44,026 nucleotides of DNA, taken from positions 1 to 44,026 of the forward strand of contig JAJJPM010000121.1 in assembly GCA_032907525.1 (NCBI GenBank), given 5' to 3'. Positions 1-7,683 of the stretch are shown here, piece by piece. The notes beneath the pieces were generated by a model. The model made no database searches. It saw only the letters and a program-made list of their open reading frames with translations, and was not told the DNA's origin. The position numbers and the translations under genes were made by a program. Source of the DNA: JAHJQQ01 sp032907525 (GTDB taxonomy: Bacteria > Pseudomonadota > Gammaproteobacteria > Thiohalobacterales > Thiohalobacteraceae). Position 1 is the stretch's first letter; every line of letters begins with the position of its first letter.

Positions 1-46
1 CAAGGGCGTGAAGCAGGTGGTCTCCAAGCTCACGGTCGGCGGGTGA
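1..46 (+). CDS. C-terminal tail of a probable BON-domain protein (partial)
   Basis: An open frame enters from the left edge and ends at a TGA at 44-46, giving a tail that reads KGVKQVVSKLTVGG. This resembles the end of BON domains of the OsmY type, where a GVKxVxNxL strand closes the domain. BON proteins are usually periplasmic and phospholipid- or surface-associated. Only 14 residues are visible, so the family call rests on a short pattern. The stop codon lies inside the first unit of a tandem heptanucleotide array. The gene is convergent with fabB. Confidence 0.4.
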   Translation, partial: KGVKQVVSKLTVGG

Positions 47-287
47 GGCGTGAGGCGTGAGGCGTGAGGAGTGAGGAGTGAGGAGTGAGGAGTGAGGGGA
101 AAAGACAGGCATACAGTAAGATGGTTGTGTAAGACCCCGGGGGATGGGGCTCTCGAGCCGCCGCGAAGGCGGTGCCATCCTGTTCGGGATTTTCAGCACA
201 AGATCCTTTCCGTGTTATTCCGTGTGCTCCCGTGGCCATCATCGGGTTTCACTCCTCACACCTCACTCCTCACTCCTCACTCCTCAC
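43..287. repeat. Inverted heptanucleotide arrays filling the spacer before fabB
   Basis: The left array at 43-98 has eight tandem copies of GTGAGGC/GTGAGGA/GTGAGGG. The right array at 253-287 has five copies of TCCTCAC or ACCTCAC, the reverse complement. The arms could fold into a long stem with a roughly 150-base loop. Within the loop, TTCCGTG and CCCGTGG words (about 207-236) echo the CCACGGA elements elsewhere in the window. The left array includes the stop codon of the upstream gene, and the right array ends one base before the fabB stop. Confidence 0.85.
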
Positions 288-1502
288 TCAAACCCTGCGG
301 AACACCAGAGTGGCGTTCGCGCCGCCGAAGCCGAAGCTGTTGGACATGACCGTGTCCAGTCTGGCATCGTCGATGCGTTCGCGCGCGATGGGCATGCCGG
401 CCGCCTCCGGGTCGAGTTCCTCGATGTTGGCGCTGGCGGCGATGAAGCCGGCTTCCTGCATGAGCAGCGAGTAGATCGCCTCGCACACGCCGGCGGCACC
501 CAGGGCATGTCCGGTGAGTGACTTGGTCGAGGTGATGACGGGAATCCTGTCGCCGAACACCGCGCGCACGGCCTCGAGCTCCTTGGTGTCGCCGACCGGC
601 GTGCTGGTGCCGTGGGCGTTGATGTAGTCGATGGGCGTGTCGACCGTGGCGAGCGCCTGCTGCATGCAGCGCACCGCGCCTTCGCCGGAGGGCGCGACCA
701 TGTCGTAGCCGTCGGAAGTCGCGCCGTAGCCGACCAGCTCGGCGTAGATCTTCGCGCCGCGTGCGCGGGCGTGTTCCAGTTCCTCCAGCACCACCAGCCC
801 GCCGCCGCCGGAAATGACGAAGCCGTCGCGGTTGACGTCGTAGGGGCGCGAGGCCCTCTCGGGGGTCTCGTTGTACTTGGAGGACAGCGCGCCCATGGCG
901 TCGAACAGGCAGCTCATGGACCAGTGCACTTCCTCGCCGCCGCCGGCGAAGACGATATCCTGCTTGCCCCACTGGATGAGTTCCGCGCCGTGGCCGATGC
1001 AGTGCGCGCTGGTCGAGCAGGCCGAGCTGAGGGAATAGCCCACGCCCTTGATGCCGAAGGCCGTGCCGAGGATGGCCGAGGTGGTCGACGACATGGTCTT
1101 GGTCACGCCGTAGGGGCCGATCTTCTTCACGCCCTTCTCGCGCAGGGTGTCGGCGGCGATGACGACATTGGCGGTGGAGGCACCGCCGGAACCGACGATC
1201 AGGCCGGTGCGCGGGTTGGAGATCATCTCCGACGTCAGGCCGGAATCGTTCAGTGCCTCCTGCATGGCGATGTAGTTGAACGCCGCGGCATCGCCCATGA
1301 AGCGCCTGAGCTTGCGGTCGATCAGCGCCTCCTGGTCCAGGCCGACGATCGGCCCGCAGACCTGGCTGCGGAAACCCATGTCCCGGTATTCCTCGCTGAA
1401 GCGGATACCGGAGCGCCCGCGCTTCAGACTCTCCAGCACTTCCTGCCTGTTGTTGCCGATGGAGGAGACGATGCCGATGCCCGTGACCACTACCCTGCGC
1501 AT
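288..1502 (-). CDS. fabB: 3-oxoacyl-ACP synthase I (beta-ketoacyl-ACP synthase)
   Basis: This 404-residue cytosolic condensing enzyme elongates acyl-ACP with malonyl-ACP. With FabA it commits chains to unsaturated fatty acids. The Cys-His-His triad is visible: C162 in SSACSTS, H297 in NAHGTS and H332 in LTGHALG. The C-terminal GFGG motif is also present. The start MRRVVVTG matches the normal FabB N-terminus; the frame is open further upstream but only as a shadow of fabA. The start lies 11 bp after the fabA stop, which indicates a fabAB operon. Presence of FabA makes FabB more likely than FabF. Confidence 0.96.
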   Translation of the reverse strand: MRRVVVTGIGIVSSIGNNRQEVLESLKRGRSGIRFSEEYRDMGFRSQVCGPIVGLDQEALIDRKLRRFMGDAAAFNYIAMQEALNDSGLTSEMISNPRTGLIVGSGGASTANVVIAADTLREKGVKKIGPYGVTKTMSSTTSAILGTAFGIKGVGYSLSSACSTSAHCIGHGAELIQWGKQDIVFAGGGEEVHWSMSCLFDAMGALSSKYNETPERASRPYDVNRDGFVISGGGGLVVLEELEHARARGAKIYAELVGYGATSDGYDMVAPSGEGAVRCMQQALATVDTPIDYINAHGTSTPVGDTKELEAVRAVFGDRIPVITSTKSLTGHALGAAGVCEAIYSLLMQEAGFIAASANIEELDPEAAGMPIARERIDDARLDTVMSNSFGFGGANATLVFRRV

Positions 1503-1513
1503 TGCCCTGAACC

Positions 1514-2047
1514 TCAGAAATTCTCGGTGGAAGTGAACAGACCGACGCGCAGATCCTTGGCGACGTAGATCTCGCGTCCGTCCACGGACATGATGCCGTC
1601 GGCGATGCCCATGAAGAGCTTGCGCTTGATGACGCGCTTCATGTCGATCTGATAGGTGACCAGACCGTTCTTCGGCGTGACCTGGCCGGAAAACTTGATC
1701 TCGCCGCCGCCCAGCGCGCGGCCGCGGCCCGGGCCGCCGGCCCAGCCGAGGAAGAAGCCGATCAGCTGCCACATCGCGTCCAACCCCAGGCAGCCGGGCA
1801 TGACCGGGTCGCCCTCGAAATGGCAGCCGAAGAACCACAGGTCCGGTCTGATGTCGAGTTCGGCGCGGATCTCGCCCTTGCCGTGCGCGCCGCCTTCCTC
1901 GCTGATGTGGGTGATGCGGTCGAACATCAGCATCGGCGGCAGCGGCAGCTGGGCGTTGCCGGGGCCGAACATCTCGCCGCGGCCGCAGGTGAGGAGCTCC
2001 TCGAAGGAGAACTGGCTGGGGCGCTGTACGGGGCTGGTGTCAGACAT
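1514..2047 (-). CDS. fabA: 3-hydroxydecanoyl-ACP dehydratase/isomerase
   Basis: FabA dehydrates 3-hydroxydecanoyl-ACP and isomerises trans-2- to cis-3-decenoyl-ACP, the branch point to unsaturated fatty acids. It is a cytosolic hot-dog-fold dimer. The block DLWFFGCHFEGDPVMPG carries the catalytic His (about H76), and GCLGLDAMWQ carries the catalytic Asp (about D90). From the Met at 2047 the product is 177 residues, close to the usual 172. An in-frame Met 11 codons upstream (2080) is the alternative start. It is first gene of a fabA-fabB pair and is divergent from cyaY. Confidence 0.96.
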   Translation of the reverse strand: MSDTSPVQRPSQFSFEELLTCGRGEMFGPGNAQLPLPPMLMFDRITHISEEGGAHGKGEIRAELDIRPDLWFFGCHFEGDPVMPGCLGLDAMWQLIGFFLGWAGGPGRGRALGGGEIKFSGQVTPKNGLVTYQIDMKRVIKRKLFMGIADGIMSVDGREIYVAKDLRVGLFTSTENF

Positions 2048-2124
2048 CTGCGGACTCTTCTGCGGGATCGTCGGATTCATGGGTGGACTCGTGCCGGGCC
2101 GTGAACGGCGGATCGAAGGGCCGT

Positions 2125-2154
2125 ATTCTAGCCCAGGCCGGGGCAGGAGATAAA
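2125..2154 (-). promoter_or_regulatory. Possible fabA promoter
   Basis: On the minus strand a TAGAAT -10 (2125-2130) lies 18 bp from a weak TTTATC -35 (2149-2154), about 80 bp upstream of the fabA start. The -10 is good and the -35 poor. No clear FadR- or FabR-type palindrome was identified nearby. Confidence 0.4.
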
Positions 2155-2278
2155 ACCGCGGCCCGGCGGCGGGACCAAAGCCCGTCGGTTGCGCCGGCGG
2201 CGCCAGTCATCCATCATTCCCGGCCCCGGCGCCTTGACTTCATGCAGACCGCCCCTCTCAACCACCAGGTACGCCCGC

Positions 2279-2608
2279 ATGGCAGAGATCTCCTTTTCGG
2301 TTCACGCCAGCCAGACGCTGGAAGCGATCCTCGAGCAGCTCGAGGCCGAGTCGGCCTGCGACGACCTCGACATGGACATCGTCGACGGCGTGTTGCAGAT
2401 CGGCTTCGAGGACGGCGGCCAGATCATCGTCAACCGTCAGGAACCCGTGCGGCAGATCTGGGTCGCCTCGCCGCTCGGCCCGGCGCATTTCTCCTTCGAC
2501 AGCGGACGCGGCGTGTGGGTGGACGACAAGACCGGCGCGACGCTGATGGACACCCTGGGCCGTGCCCTCACCCGGAAACTGGGCGTCGCGGTGACACTGC
2601 GGGACTGA
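2279..2608 (+). CDS. cyaY: Iron-sulfur assembly protein CyaY (bacterial frataxin)
   Basis: This 109-residue cytosolic frataxin homologue binds iron and modulates cysteine desulfurase IscS during Fe-S cluster assembly. The N-terminal helix is acidic (LEAILEQLEAESACDDLDMD), as expected for iron binding. It is followed by the sheet with INRQEP-type and QIWVASP strands, and length matches the family (about 106). The Met at 2279 matches the usual MxxxxF start; the open frame extends upstream without similarity. The gene stands alone, divergent from fabA and convergent with yajQ across a palindromic repeat. Confidence 0.94.
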   Translation: MAEISFSVHASQTLEAILEQLEAESACDDLDMDIVDGVLQIGFEDGGQIIVNRQEPVRQIWVASPLGPAHFSFDSGRGVWVDDKTGATLMDTLGRALTRKLGVAVTLRD

Positions 2609-2625
2609 TCGTTGTCAACCGCACT

Positions 2626-2814
2626 TTAACCACGAAGGACACGAAGGACACAAAGGGAAGATCCGATCGAATGTAAAACCACGAAATATCGTAGGGGCAG
2701 GCATTGAACTGGATTCCTGGATTCCGCTGCGCTTCATCCGAGCTACGATATTTGGCGGTTTTACATGAAACAGATTTTCCTTTGTGTCCTTCGTGTCCTT
2801 CGTGTCCTTCGTGG
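2626..2814. repeat. Concentric palindromic element between cyaY and yajQ
   Basis: The outer arms are built from a 9-base unit (CACGAAGGA): two and a bit copies at 2626-2659 and one additional copy in the inverted arm ending at 2817. An inner inverted pair, 2670-2693 with 2743-2766, matches at 22 of 24 positions. The core near 2713-2742 contains GGATTCCGCTGCGCTTCATC, a word I recognise from common dispersed bacterial repeats. The element fills nearly the whole spacer between two convergent genes. Confidence 0.85.
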
Positions 2815-2827
2815 TTAACGAAAGATT

Positions 2828-3310
2828 TCAATCCCGGAAGTTCTGGTACTGCAGCGGCAGCCCGATGTCCGACTTCTTCAGCAGGGCGATGGCCTCCTGC
2901 AGGTCGTCGCGCTTCTTGCCGGTGATGCGCACCTGGTCGCCCTGAATGCTCGCCTGGACCTTGAGCTTGCTGTCCTTGACGAGCTTGACGATCCTGCGCG
3001 CGGTATCCTGGTCGATGCCCTGGCGGACCTGGATCTTCTGGCGGGCGCGCTGGCCGCTCACTTCGACCTTCTCGATCTTCAGCGCGCCGATGTCGACGCC
3101 GCGCTTGGCGAGCTTCTTTTCCAGTATGTCGCGCATCTGATCGATCTGGAATTCGCTCTGCGCATCCAGGGTGAGGGTGTCGTCGGCGATTTCCACCCGG
3201 GCGTCGCTGCCCTTGAAATCGAAGCGCGTGCCGATCTCGCGGTTGGCCTGATCGGCGGCGTTGTTCACTTCGTGCAGGTTGACTTCGGATACGACGTCGA
3301 ATGAAGGCAT
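2828..3310 (-). CDS. yajQ: YajQ family nucleotide-binding protein (UPF0234)
   Basis: This 160-residue cytosolic protein has two ferredoxin-like folds. It starts MPSFDVVSE and carries the family-typical GTRFDFKG block (about residues 28-35) and KLVKDSKLKVQASIQGDQVR. Family members bind cyclic-di-GMP in Xanthomonas and Pseudomonas, and nucleotides or tRNA in E. coli. Frame extends upstream, but the conserved start and the 160-residue length fix the Met at 3310. It follows a REC-GGDEF-like gene on the same strand after 89 bp, so a shared c-di-GMP-related context is possible but unproven. Confidence 0.93.
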   Translation of the reverse strand: MPSFDVVSEVNLHEVNNAADQANREIGTRFDFKGSDARVEIADDTLTLDAQSEFQIDQMRDILEKKLAKRGVDIGALKIEKVEVSGQRARQKIQVRQGIDQDTARRIVKLVKDSKLKVQASIQGDQVRITGKKRDDLQEAIALLKKSDIGLPLQYQNFRD

Positions 3311-3399
3311 GGCGGCACTCCGCAATCCGGTTGCGGGGCATCCTACCACAGGTGGGGAATGTGGACCGTGGACGGCCTTGCCGCCATCGCCCGGTACGG

Positions 3400-4725
3400 T
3401 CACGCCGTTTTCGACGGGATCGCGGTGTCGAGAGCGGCGCGGATCCGGGCCAGGGCATCGGCCAGACCGTGCTTTCCGGCCGCGTCCCACTGCTCCAGCA
3501 GCGGCAGCAGCCGCAACGCCAGCGTGCGGAGATGGGGCTCGAGCAGCGCGTGTTCGCCGCGCTGCAGCAGGGCCAATGCCTCTTCGAGATTCGGCGCGGA
3601 TTCTTCGGGGGACCGGGCGCCGATGAATTCGGGATGGTCGGCAGCGGCGGGTTCGGGAATCGGTGCCGTGCCGGCCGCGGTGCGCGTAACGGCGGGTGCT
3701 TCGATCGGGGCGGGCGCGGGGGGGCGATCCTGCGCCGGAGCGGCTTCCGCGGTCGGCTGTGGAGCCTTCGCCGCAGGAGCCGGCGGCGCGGCGGTGTCGA
3801 CGATCTCGCCGCCCCGCTTCAGGGCCCGGTCCAGCCGGGCGGTGAGCTCCGCGAACAGGTCCTCGAAACGGGTGTCGCGCTGCACCGCCGGCGTCAGCAC
3901 GCCGGCGCTCAGCGTGACGGTGAACCGGCCCGCCTTGCCGTCGATGGGCATCTCGGCGAGGCGTGCGGCGAGGCGCTGCACCAGATGGCGCGCGCCCATC
4001 GCATTGGTGGAGGGCATGACCAGTCCGAAGCGCGCCATGCTCAGCCGCGCGGTCATGTCTTCGCGACGGACCTCGGCCTGGAGGGCGGCGGTGACGGTCT
4101 TGAGGATCGCGCCGCCGACGGCCTTGCCCTGGCGCACGAACAGGTCGTCGAAGCCGTCGACCTGGAACAGCAGCAGCGTGAATTCCGTGCGGTGACGGAG
4201 CGCGTGTGCGAGCGCCTGCTGTCCGCCCTGCTGAAAGGCGTGGGCATTGCCCAGCCCGGTGAACGGATCGGTCGCCGGCTTCTCGTTGAGCGTCGTCGCC
4301 GCCTGCTTGAGCTCGACGGTGGTCTTCTGCAGACGGACGTGCGAGCGGGTGTGCGCCAGCAGCTGCACGGAGTCGAAGGGTTTGCTGATGAAGTCGGTCG
4401 CGCCGGCGGCGAAGGCGCGCGTCTTGGCGCCGTCGTCGTCCTCGGCGCCGGTGACGATGATCATGGGGAGGGTGCGCAGCGCTTCGTTTTCGGCGGAGCG
4501 GAGCCGCTGCAGCAGTCCCATGCCATCGAGGTAGGGCATGGACAGATCGGAGATGACGAGGGCGATATCGTCGTGCGCCGTCAGCAGCTCCCAGGCCTCT
4601 TCGCCGTCGCCGGCCTCCAGGGCGTCGAACTCATCCTTGAGGATCTTGCGGGCGGCGACGCGGATCACGCGCGAGTCGTCCACGACCAGGACGCGGGGTT
4701 TGCTGGGGGACTCTTCGCTCGACAC
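3400..4725 (-). CDS. Response regulator with degenerate GGDEF domain
   Basis: This 441-residue protein begins with a complete receiver domain (about 10-130): D16/D17, phospho-acceptor D60 in ISDLSMP, T92, and K115 in SKPFDS. A GGDEF-like domain follows (about 150-310), recognisable by the DPFTGLGN entry motif. Its signature position reads SMARF (229-233) instead of GGDEF, so diguanylate cyclase activity is not expected. The next 60 residues are Pro/Ala-rich linker, then a helical tail (about 375-441) with LLPLLEQWD. It may act as a phosphorylation-controlled nucleotide-sensing or scaffold protein. No output DNA-binding domain is visible. Confidence 0.85.
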   Translation of the reverse strand: MSSEESPSKPRVLVVDDSRVIRVAARKILKDEFDALEAGDGEEAWELLTAHDDIALVISDLSMPYLDGMGLLQRLRSAENEALRTLPMIIVTGAEDDDGAKTRAFAAGATDFISKPFDSVQLLAHTRSHVRLQKTTVELKQAATTLNEKPATDPFTGLGNAHAFQQGGQQALAHALRHRTEFTLLLFQVDGFDDLFVRQGKAVGGAILKTVTAALQAEVRREDMTARLSMARFGLVMPSTNAMGARHLVQRLAARLAEMPIDGKAGRFTVTLSAGVLTPAVQRDTRFEDLFAELTARLDRALKRGGEIVDTAAPPAPAAKAPQPTAEAAPAQDRPPAPAPIEAPAVTRTAAGTAPIPEPAAADHPEFIGARSPEESAPNLEEALALLQRGEHALLEPHLRTLALRLLPLLEQWDAAGKHGLADALARIRAALDTAIPSKTA

Positions 4726-4908
4726 GGTGGTTCTCCCGGAGCTCGCTCGGGCGCAACGGCTGGTTTGGGGCGGAAGTGACGGCGCGTCCCTGCGCCGTGC
4801 GGACGGGTGCTTCCATGTCGGCCCGCTCCGCGGTGAGTCATTGATGCGCCTGTTGATCTTCGGCCGCGGGCCACCGATCTTTAGGCCACTGTCCGGGAGG
4901 TCGAGGGC

Positions 4909-5169
4909 TCAGGCGTCGCTCGCGCAGGGGCGGTGGATGGCGACCTCGCTGACGGAATCCATTTCGAGCAGGGCGGCGCGGATGCGCGCCTCGATTTCGC
5001 CGGCGAAGGGACAGTGCGGCGTGGTCAGTTGCAGTTCGATCTGCACGCGGCCTTCGTCGATGTCGACGTCGCGGATCATGCCCAGTTCCACCAGGCTGTG
5101 GTTCAGCTCGGGGTCCATCACGTGATCGAGGATCGCGTAGATCTGGTTCTGGGTCGGTTGCAGGGCCAT
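4909..5169 (-). CDS. MIP18/DUF59 family protein (SufT-like Fe-S assembly factor)
   Basis: This 86-residue protein is a single DUF59 domain. Typical motifs are LDHVMDPELNHSLVELGMI (about 14-32) and LTTPHCPFAGEIE with its conserved Cys (C53). The fold occurs alone in SufT/PaaD-like proteins and as the N-terminal domain of Mrp/ApbC scaffold ATPases, where it helps mature Fe-S proteins. No Mrp ATPase is fused or adjacent. The gene lies 183 bp upstream of the REC-GGDEF-like gene on the same strand. Fe-S maturation is inferred from family only. Confidence 0.85.
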   Translation of the reverse strand: MALQPTQNQIYAILDHVMDPELNHSLVELGMIRDVDIDEGRVQIELQLTTPHCPFAGEIEARIRAALLEMDSVSEVAIHRPCASDA

Positions 5170-5469
5170 GGAAATACTCCTTTACGTCCGGTTGGTGATG
5201 TCGATGTCCAGTATCGCAGGCCCCGCCGATGCAGGAATTGCGCCAGATCAACTGTGGCGCCCCGTATGGCCGGTCGGTGCGGCGGCCCCGGAGCACACCG
5301 AGAAGACCGCGCCGGCTTGTCCGGGTTCCTCGCGGGCGGCCGGCATCGCGGCGGTGCGTCGCCTGCACCGATCCGGGTCGCAGACGGACGACATGCCCTC
5401 TCCATATAATAGGGCGCCAGGGCGCATGCCCCGCTATGCCGGAACGACCACCGGTCGGAGAGACGGAAC
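5170..5469. other. Divergent intergenic region between DUF59 and M42 peptidase genes
   Basis: About 300 bp with no convincing gene. A consensus TATAAT at 5405-5410 sits about 60 bp upstream of the peptidase start, in the plus orientation. There is no good -35 at the right distance. A GGAGAG (5457-5462) precedes the GTG start of the peptidase gene. Confidence 0.5.
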
Positions 5470-6666
5470 GTGAACGAAACTCAGTGGCATTTTCTGCGGG
5501 AGCTGTTGGCCGTCCCCACCGCACCTTTCCGTGAGCAGCAGGTGCGCACCTTCGCGGAGCGTGCGCTGGATGCCTGGGGGGTGCCGCACTGCCGCGATCC
5601 GCACGGCAATCTGCTGGTCGGTGTCGCGAGCCCCGCTGCCTACCGCCAGCTGCTGGGGACGCGCAGCGAGGTGCCGGTGCGACTGTTCATCGCGCACATG
5701 GACCATCCCGGGTTCCACGGCGTACGCTGGCTGGATGCGCGCAGGCTCGCGATCGCCTGGCACGGCGGCTCGCCGGTGAAGCACCTCGCCGGCGCCGACG
5801 TCTGGCTGTCGGCGGGGGCCGGTTATGCCGCCAGAGGCGAACTGCACGACGTCGAGCTGCACCCCAAGGGCTACGCCATCGGACGCGCGGAGGTGCGGCT
5901 GCCGGACACGCGACTGCGCACGGCCGTGCCGCAGGCGCGACGGTTGTTCGGTGGTTTCGCGTTCCGCGCACCCGTCTGGCGCAGCGGGTCGCGCATCTAC
6001 ACCAAGGCCGCCGACGACCTCGTCGGCGTGTTCGCCATTCTGCAGACGGCGCGCGCACTGTTCCGGCGCCGCACGGCCGCGCCGCCGCCCTTCATCGGGC
6101 TGCTGACGCGTGCCGAGGAGGTCGGCTTCGTGGGGGCGATCGCGCACTTCGAACTCGACTGGATGCGCCGCCGCCGGCGGCCGCTGGTCGCCGTCAGTCT
6201 CGAGGCATCGCGCACCCTGCCGGGCGCGGAGATCGGCAAAGGGCCGGTGGTGCGTCTCGGCGACCGCCGCACGGTTTTCGATGCCAACGGCATGCAGCTG
6301 CTGTCCGAACTCGCCGGGAAGGTGCTGCCGCAACGGCATCAGCGACGCATCATGGACGGCGGCGCCTGCGAGGCGACGGCCGCGACCGCCTTCGGCATTC
6401 CGACCGTCGGCCTGACCGTGCCGCTCGGCAATTATCACAACCAGGGGCTGGAGGGCGGCGCGGACTGTCCGCGGCTATCCGGCCCGGCGCCGGAGTTCGT
6501 GCATGTGGACGATGTGCAGGGGCTGCTGAAACTGTGTCGCGCGCTGGTCGACCGGCCGTTGCGCTGGGACGATCCCTGGGGCGCGGTGCGTGCCCGGTTG
6601 CAGCGGAACCGGCGCGCCTATGCGCGCCACCTCGATCGAGAGGAGGAGGCGGTGCATGAAGATTGA
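5470..6666 (+). CDS. M42-like zinc metallopeptidase
   Basis: This 398-residue cytosolic protein has the clan MH dinuclear-metal residues of M42 aminopeptidases in order: H76 (AHMDHPG), D182/D183 (KAADDLVG), E216/E217 (RAEEVGFVG), E245 (SLEASR) and H323 (NYHNQG). The EEVG pair includes the general base. The sequence differs from classical tetrahedral aminopeptidases, so substrate is unknown. The GTG start at 5470 is preceded by GGAGAG at 7 bp. Its 3-prime end overlaps the next lipoprotein gene by 11 nt, suggesting translational coupling. Confidence 0.8.
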   Translation: MNETQWHFLRELLAVPTAPFREQQVRTFAERALDAWGVPHCRDPHGNLLVGVASPAAYRQLLGTRSEVPVRLFIAHMDHPGFHGVRWLDARRLAIAWHGGSPVKHLAGADVWLSAGAGYAARGELHDVELHPKGYAIGRAEVRLPDTRLRTAVPQARRLFGGFAFRAPVWRSGSRIYTKAADDLVGVFAILQTARALFRRRTAAPPPFIGLLTRAEEVGFVGAIAHFELDWMRRRRRPLVAVSLEASRTLPGAEIGKGPVVRLGDRRTVFDANGMQLLSELAGKVLPQRHQRRIMDGGACEATAATAFGIPTVGLTVPLGNYHNQGLEGGADCPRLSGPAPEFVHVDDVQGLLKLCRALVDRPLRWDDPWGAVRARLQRNRRAYARHLDREEEAVHED

Positions 6667-7174
6667 CGGCTTCGGACGCATGCTCGTGGGATTGGCGGCC
6701 GTCTTCGCCGCCGGCTGCAGCGGGTTCTGGCAGCCGCGGCCGGTGCCCTTCGTGTCATCGGACAGCGTGGTGATGGTGCACCGCCCCATCGCGTTTCCCG
6801 CCGGCACGACCCGCATCTATTTCCAGCACGGCGGGCCGGTCACCGATCGCCAGCTGACCGTATGGGAACATCATTGCGCGCTCGCCATCGATCACGCGCT
6901 CGACACTGCCGTCATCATAGAGCCCGGCCCGCGATCTGTTGCGCAGACGCAACGACGCCGCACCATCGGCGAGTGGGGCTACAGCGTCATGACCTACGAG
7001 AGCAGCTTCATGTTCGCAACCGATGCACGTCCGCTGTACGCGCTCTACTGCGAACTCTGGACGACGGGCGGCGGTCACGATCAGCGCGCGCACGTCACGC
7101 CCGCGGAGCTCGCCGAGGTGCTCGGCGAGTGGCTGTCACTGACCACCATGACGGAAGTTAACTCGTTGAAATAA
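6656..7174 (+). CDS. Predicted small lipoprotein, function unknown
   Basis: This 172-residue protein starts MKIDGFGRM and has a short hydrophobic segment ending AAGC (Cys21 or nearby). That is a near-consensus lipobox with Ala instead of Leu at -3. The mature part has no domain I recognise; it contains a QHGG motif and a WEHHCAL segment typical of small beta-rich proteins. The gene begins inside the peptidase gene (11-nt overlap), so the two are probably co-translated. Envelope localisation is likely, function unknown. Confidence 0.65.
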   Translation: MKIDGFGRMLVGLAAVFAAGCSGFWQPRPVPFVSSDSVVMVHRPIAFPAGTTRIYFQHGGPVTDRQLTVWEHHCALAIDHALDTAVIIEPGPRSVAQTQRRRTIGEWGYSVMTYESSFMFATDARPLYALYCELWTTGGGHDQRAHVTPAELAEVLGEWLSLTTMTEVNSLK

Positions 7175-7196
7175 AAAAGGCCCGCAGAGCGGGCCT
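7173..7196 (-). terminator. Rho-independent terminator of the histone-like gene
   Basis: A perfect 8-bp stem (AGGCCCGC/GCGGGCCT, 3-base loop) is followed on the minus strand by six T. It lies about 66 bp beyond the stop of the Lys/Ala-rich gene. Its A/T tract touches the stop codon of the convergent lipoprotein gene. Confidence 0.85.
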
Positions 7197-7261
7197 GGAG
7201 ATCAACAGGGGGCTTTCAGGCTGCCTGAAGCCGCTCATTATTGGTTTGAGCGGTCTACTTC

Positions 7262-7564
7262 TCAGGCGGCCTTTTTCTTCGCGGTCTTCTTCTTTGCGGT
7301 TTTCTTTTTGGCGGTCTTCTTCTTGGCAGCCTTCTTCTTCGCTGCCTTCTTCTTGCCGCCCTTCTTGGCTACGCGCTTCTTCGCAGCCTTCTTCTTGGCA
7401 ACCTTCTTCTTGGCCGCCTTCTTCTTCGCAGCGCCCTTCTTCGCAACGCGCTTCTTGGCGACCTTCTTGCCGGCGACCTTGCGCTTGGTGGCGACCTTCT
7501 TCTTGGTCGCGACCTTCTTCTTGGACGCCGTCTTCTTCTTCACAGTCTTCTTCTTCACTGCCAT
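7262..7564 (-). CDS. Lys/Ala-rich histone H1-like protein
   Basis: This 100-residue protein is almost entirely K, A, V and T in repeats of the form KKKxAK, with no acidic residues. It matches bacterial H1-like or AlgP-type C-terminal tails, which bind DNA non-specifically and help compact the nucleoid. There is no folded domain. RBS GGAGGG (7572-7577) precedes the ATG. A TATAAT -10 lies about 45 bp upstream and a strong terminator follows, so it is a monocistronic and probably well-expressed gene. Repetitive codons (AAG, GCC) make the DNA low-complexity. Confidence 0.9.
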   Translation of the reverse strand: MAVKKKTVKKKTASKKKVATKKKVATKRKVAGKKVAKKRVAKKGAAKKKAAKKKVAKKKAAKKRVAKKGGKKKAAKKKAAKKKTAKKKTAKKKTAKKKAA

Positions 7565-7610
7565 GAGGTAACCCTCCTAGTTAATGGTTCGCGCAGACTA
7601 ACGGCACCCG

Positions 7611-7616
7611 ATTATA
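7611..7616 (-). promoter_or_regulatory. -10 element of the histone-like gene
   Basis: A perfect TATAAT reads on the minus strand, about 47 bp upstream of the start codon, in a locally AT-rich stretch. No consensus -35 hexamer is visible at 17 bp, so a transcriptional activator or the AT-rich upstream region may compensate. Confidence 0.6.
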
Positions 7617-7683
7617 GAAACTTTAACGAAAAAGGAAAGATACAACCGCAAAATAACGTCGCGCGAGATCTTTCGGGGGTAAC

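Noticed and set aside
43..98. Possible CRISPR array
   Set aside because: The units are 7 bp and contiguous, with no spacers and no cas genes nearby.
7262..7564. Possible tandem repeat or CRISPR locus
   Set aside because: The repetition follows codon phase and encodes KKKxA repeats.
7246..7571. Plus-strand frames over the Lys/Ala-rich gene, rich in Phe/Ala or Ser/Arg
   Set aside because: They arise from the repetitive AAG/GCC codons of the histone-like gene. The minus frame has an RBS, -10 and terminator.
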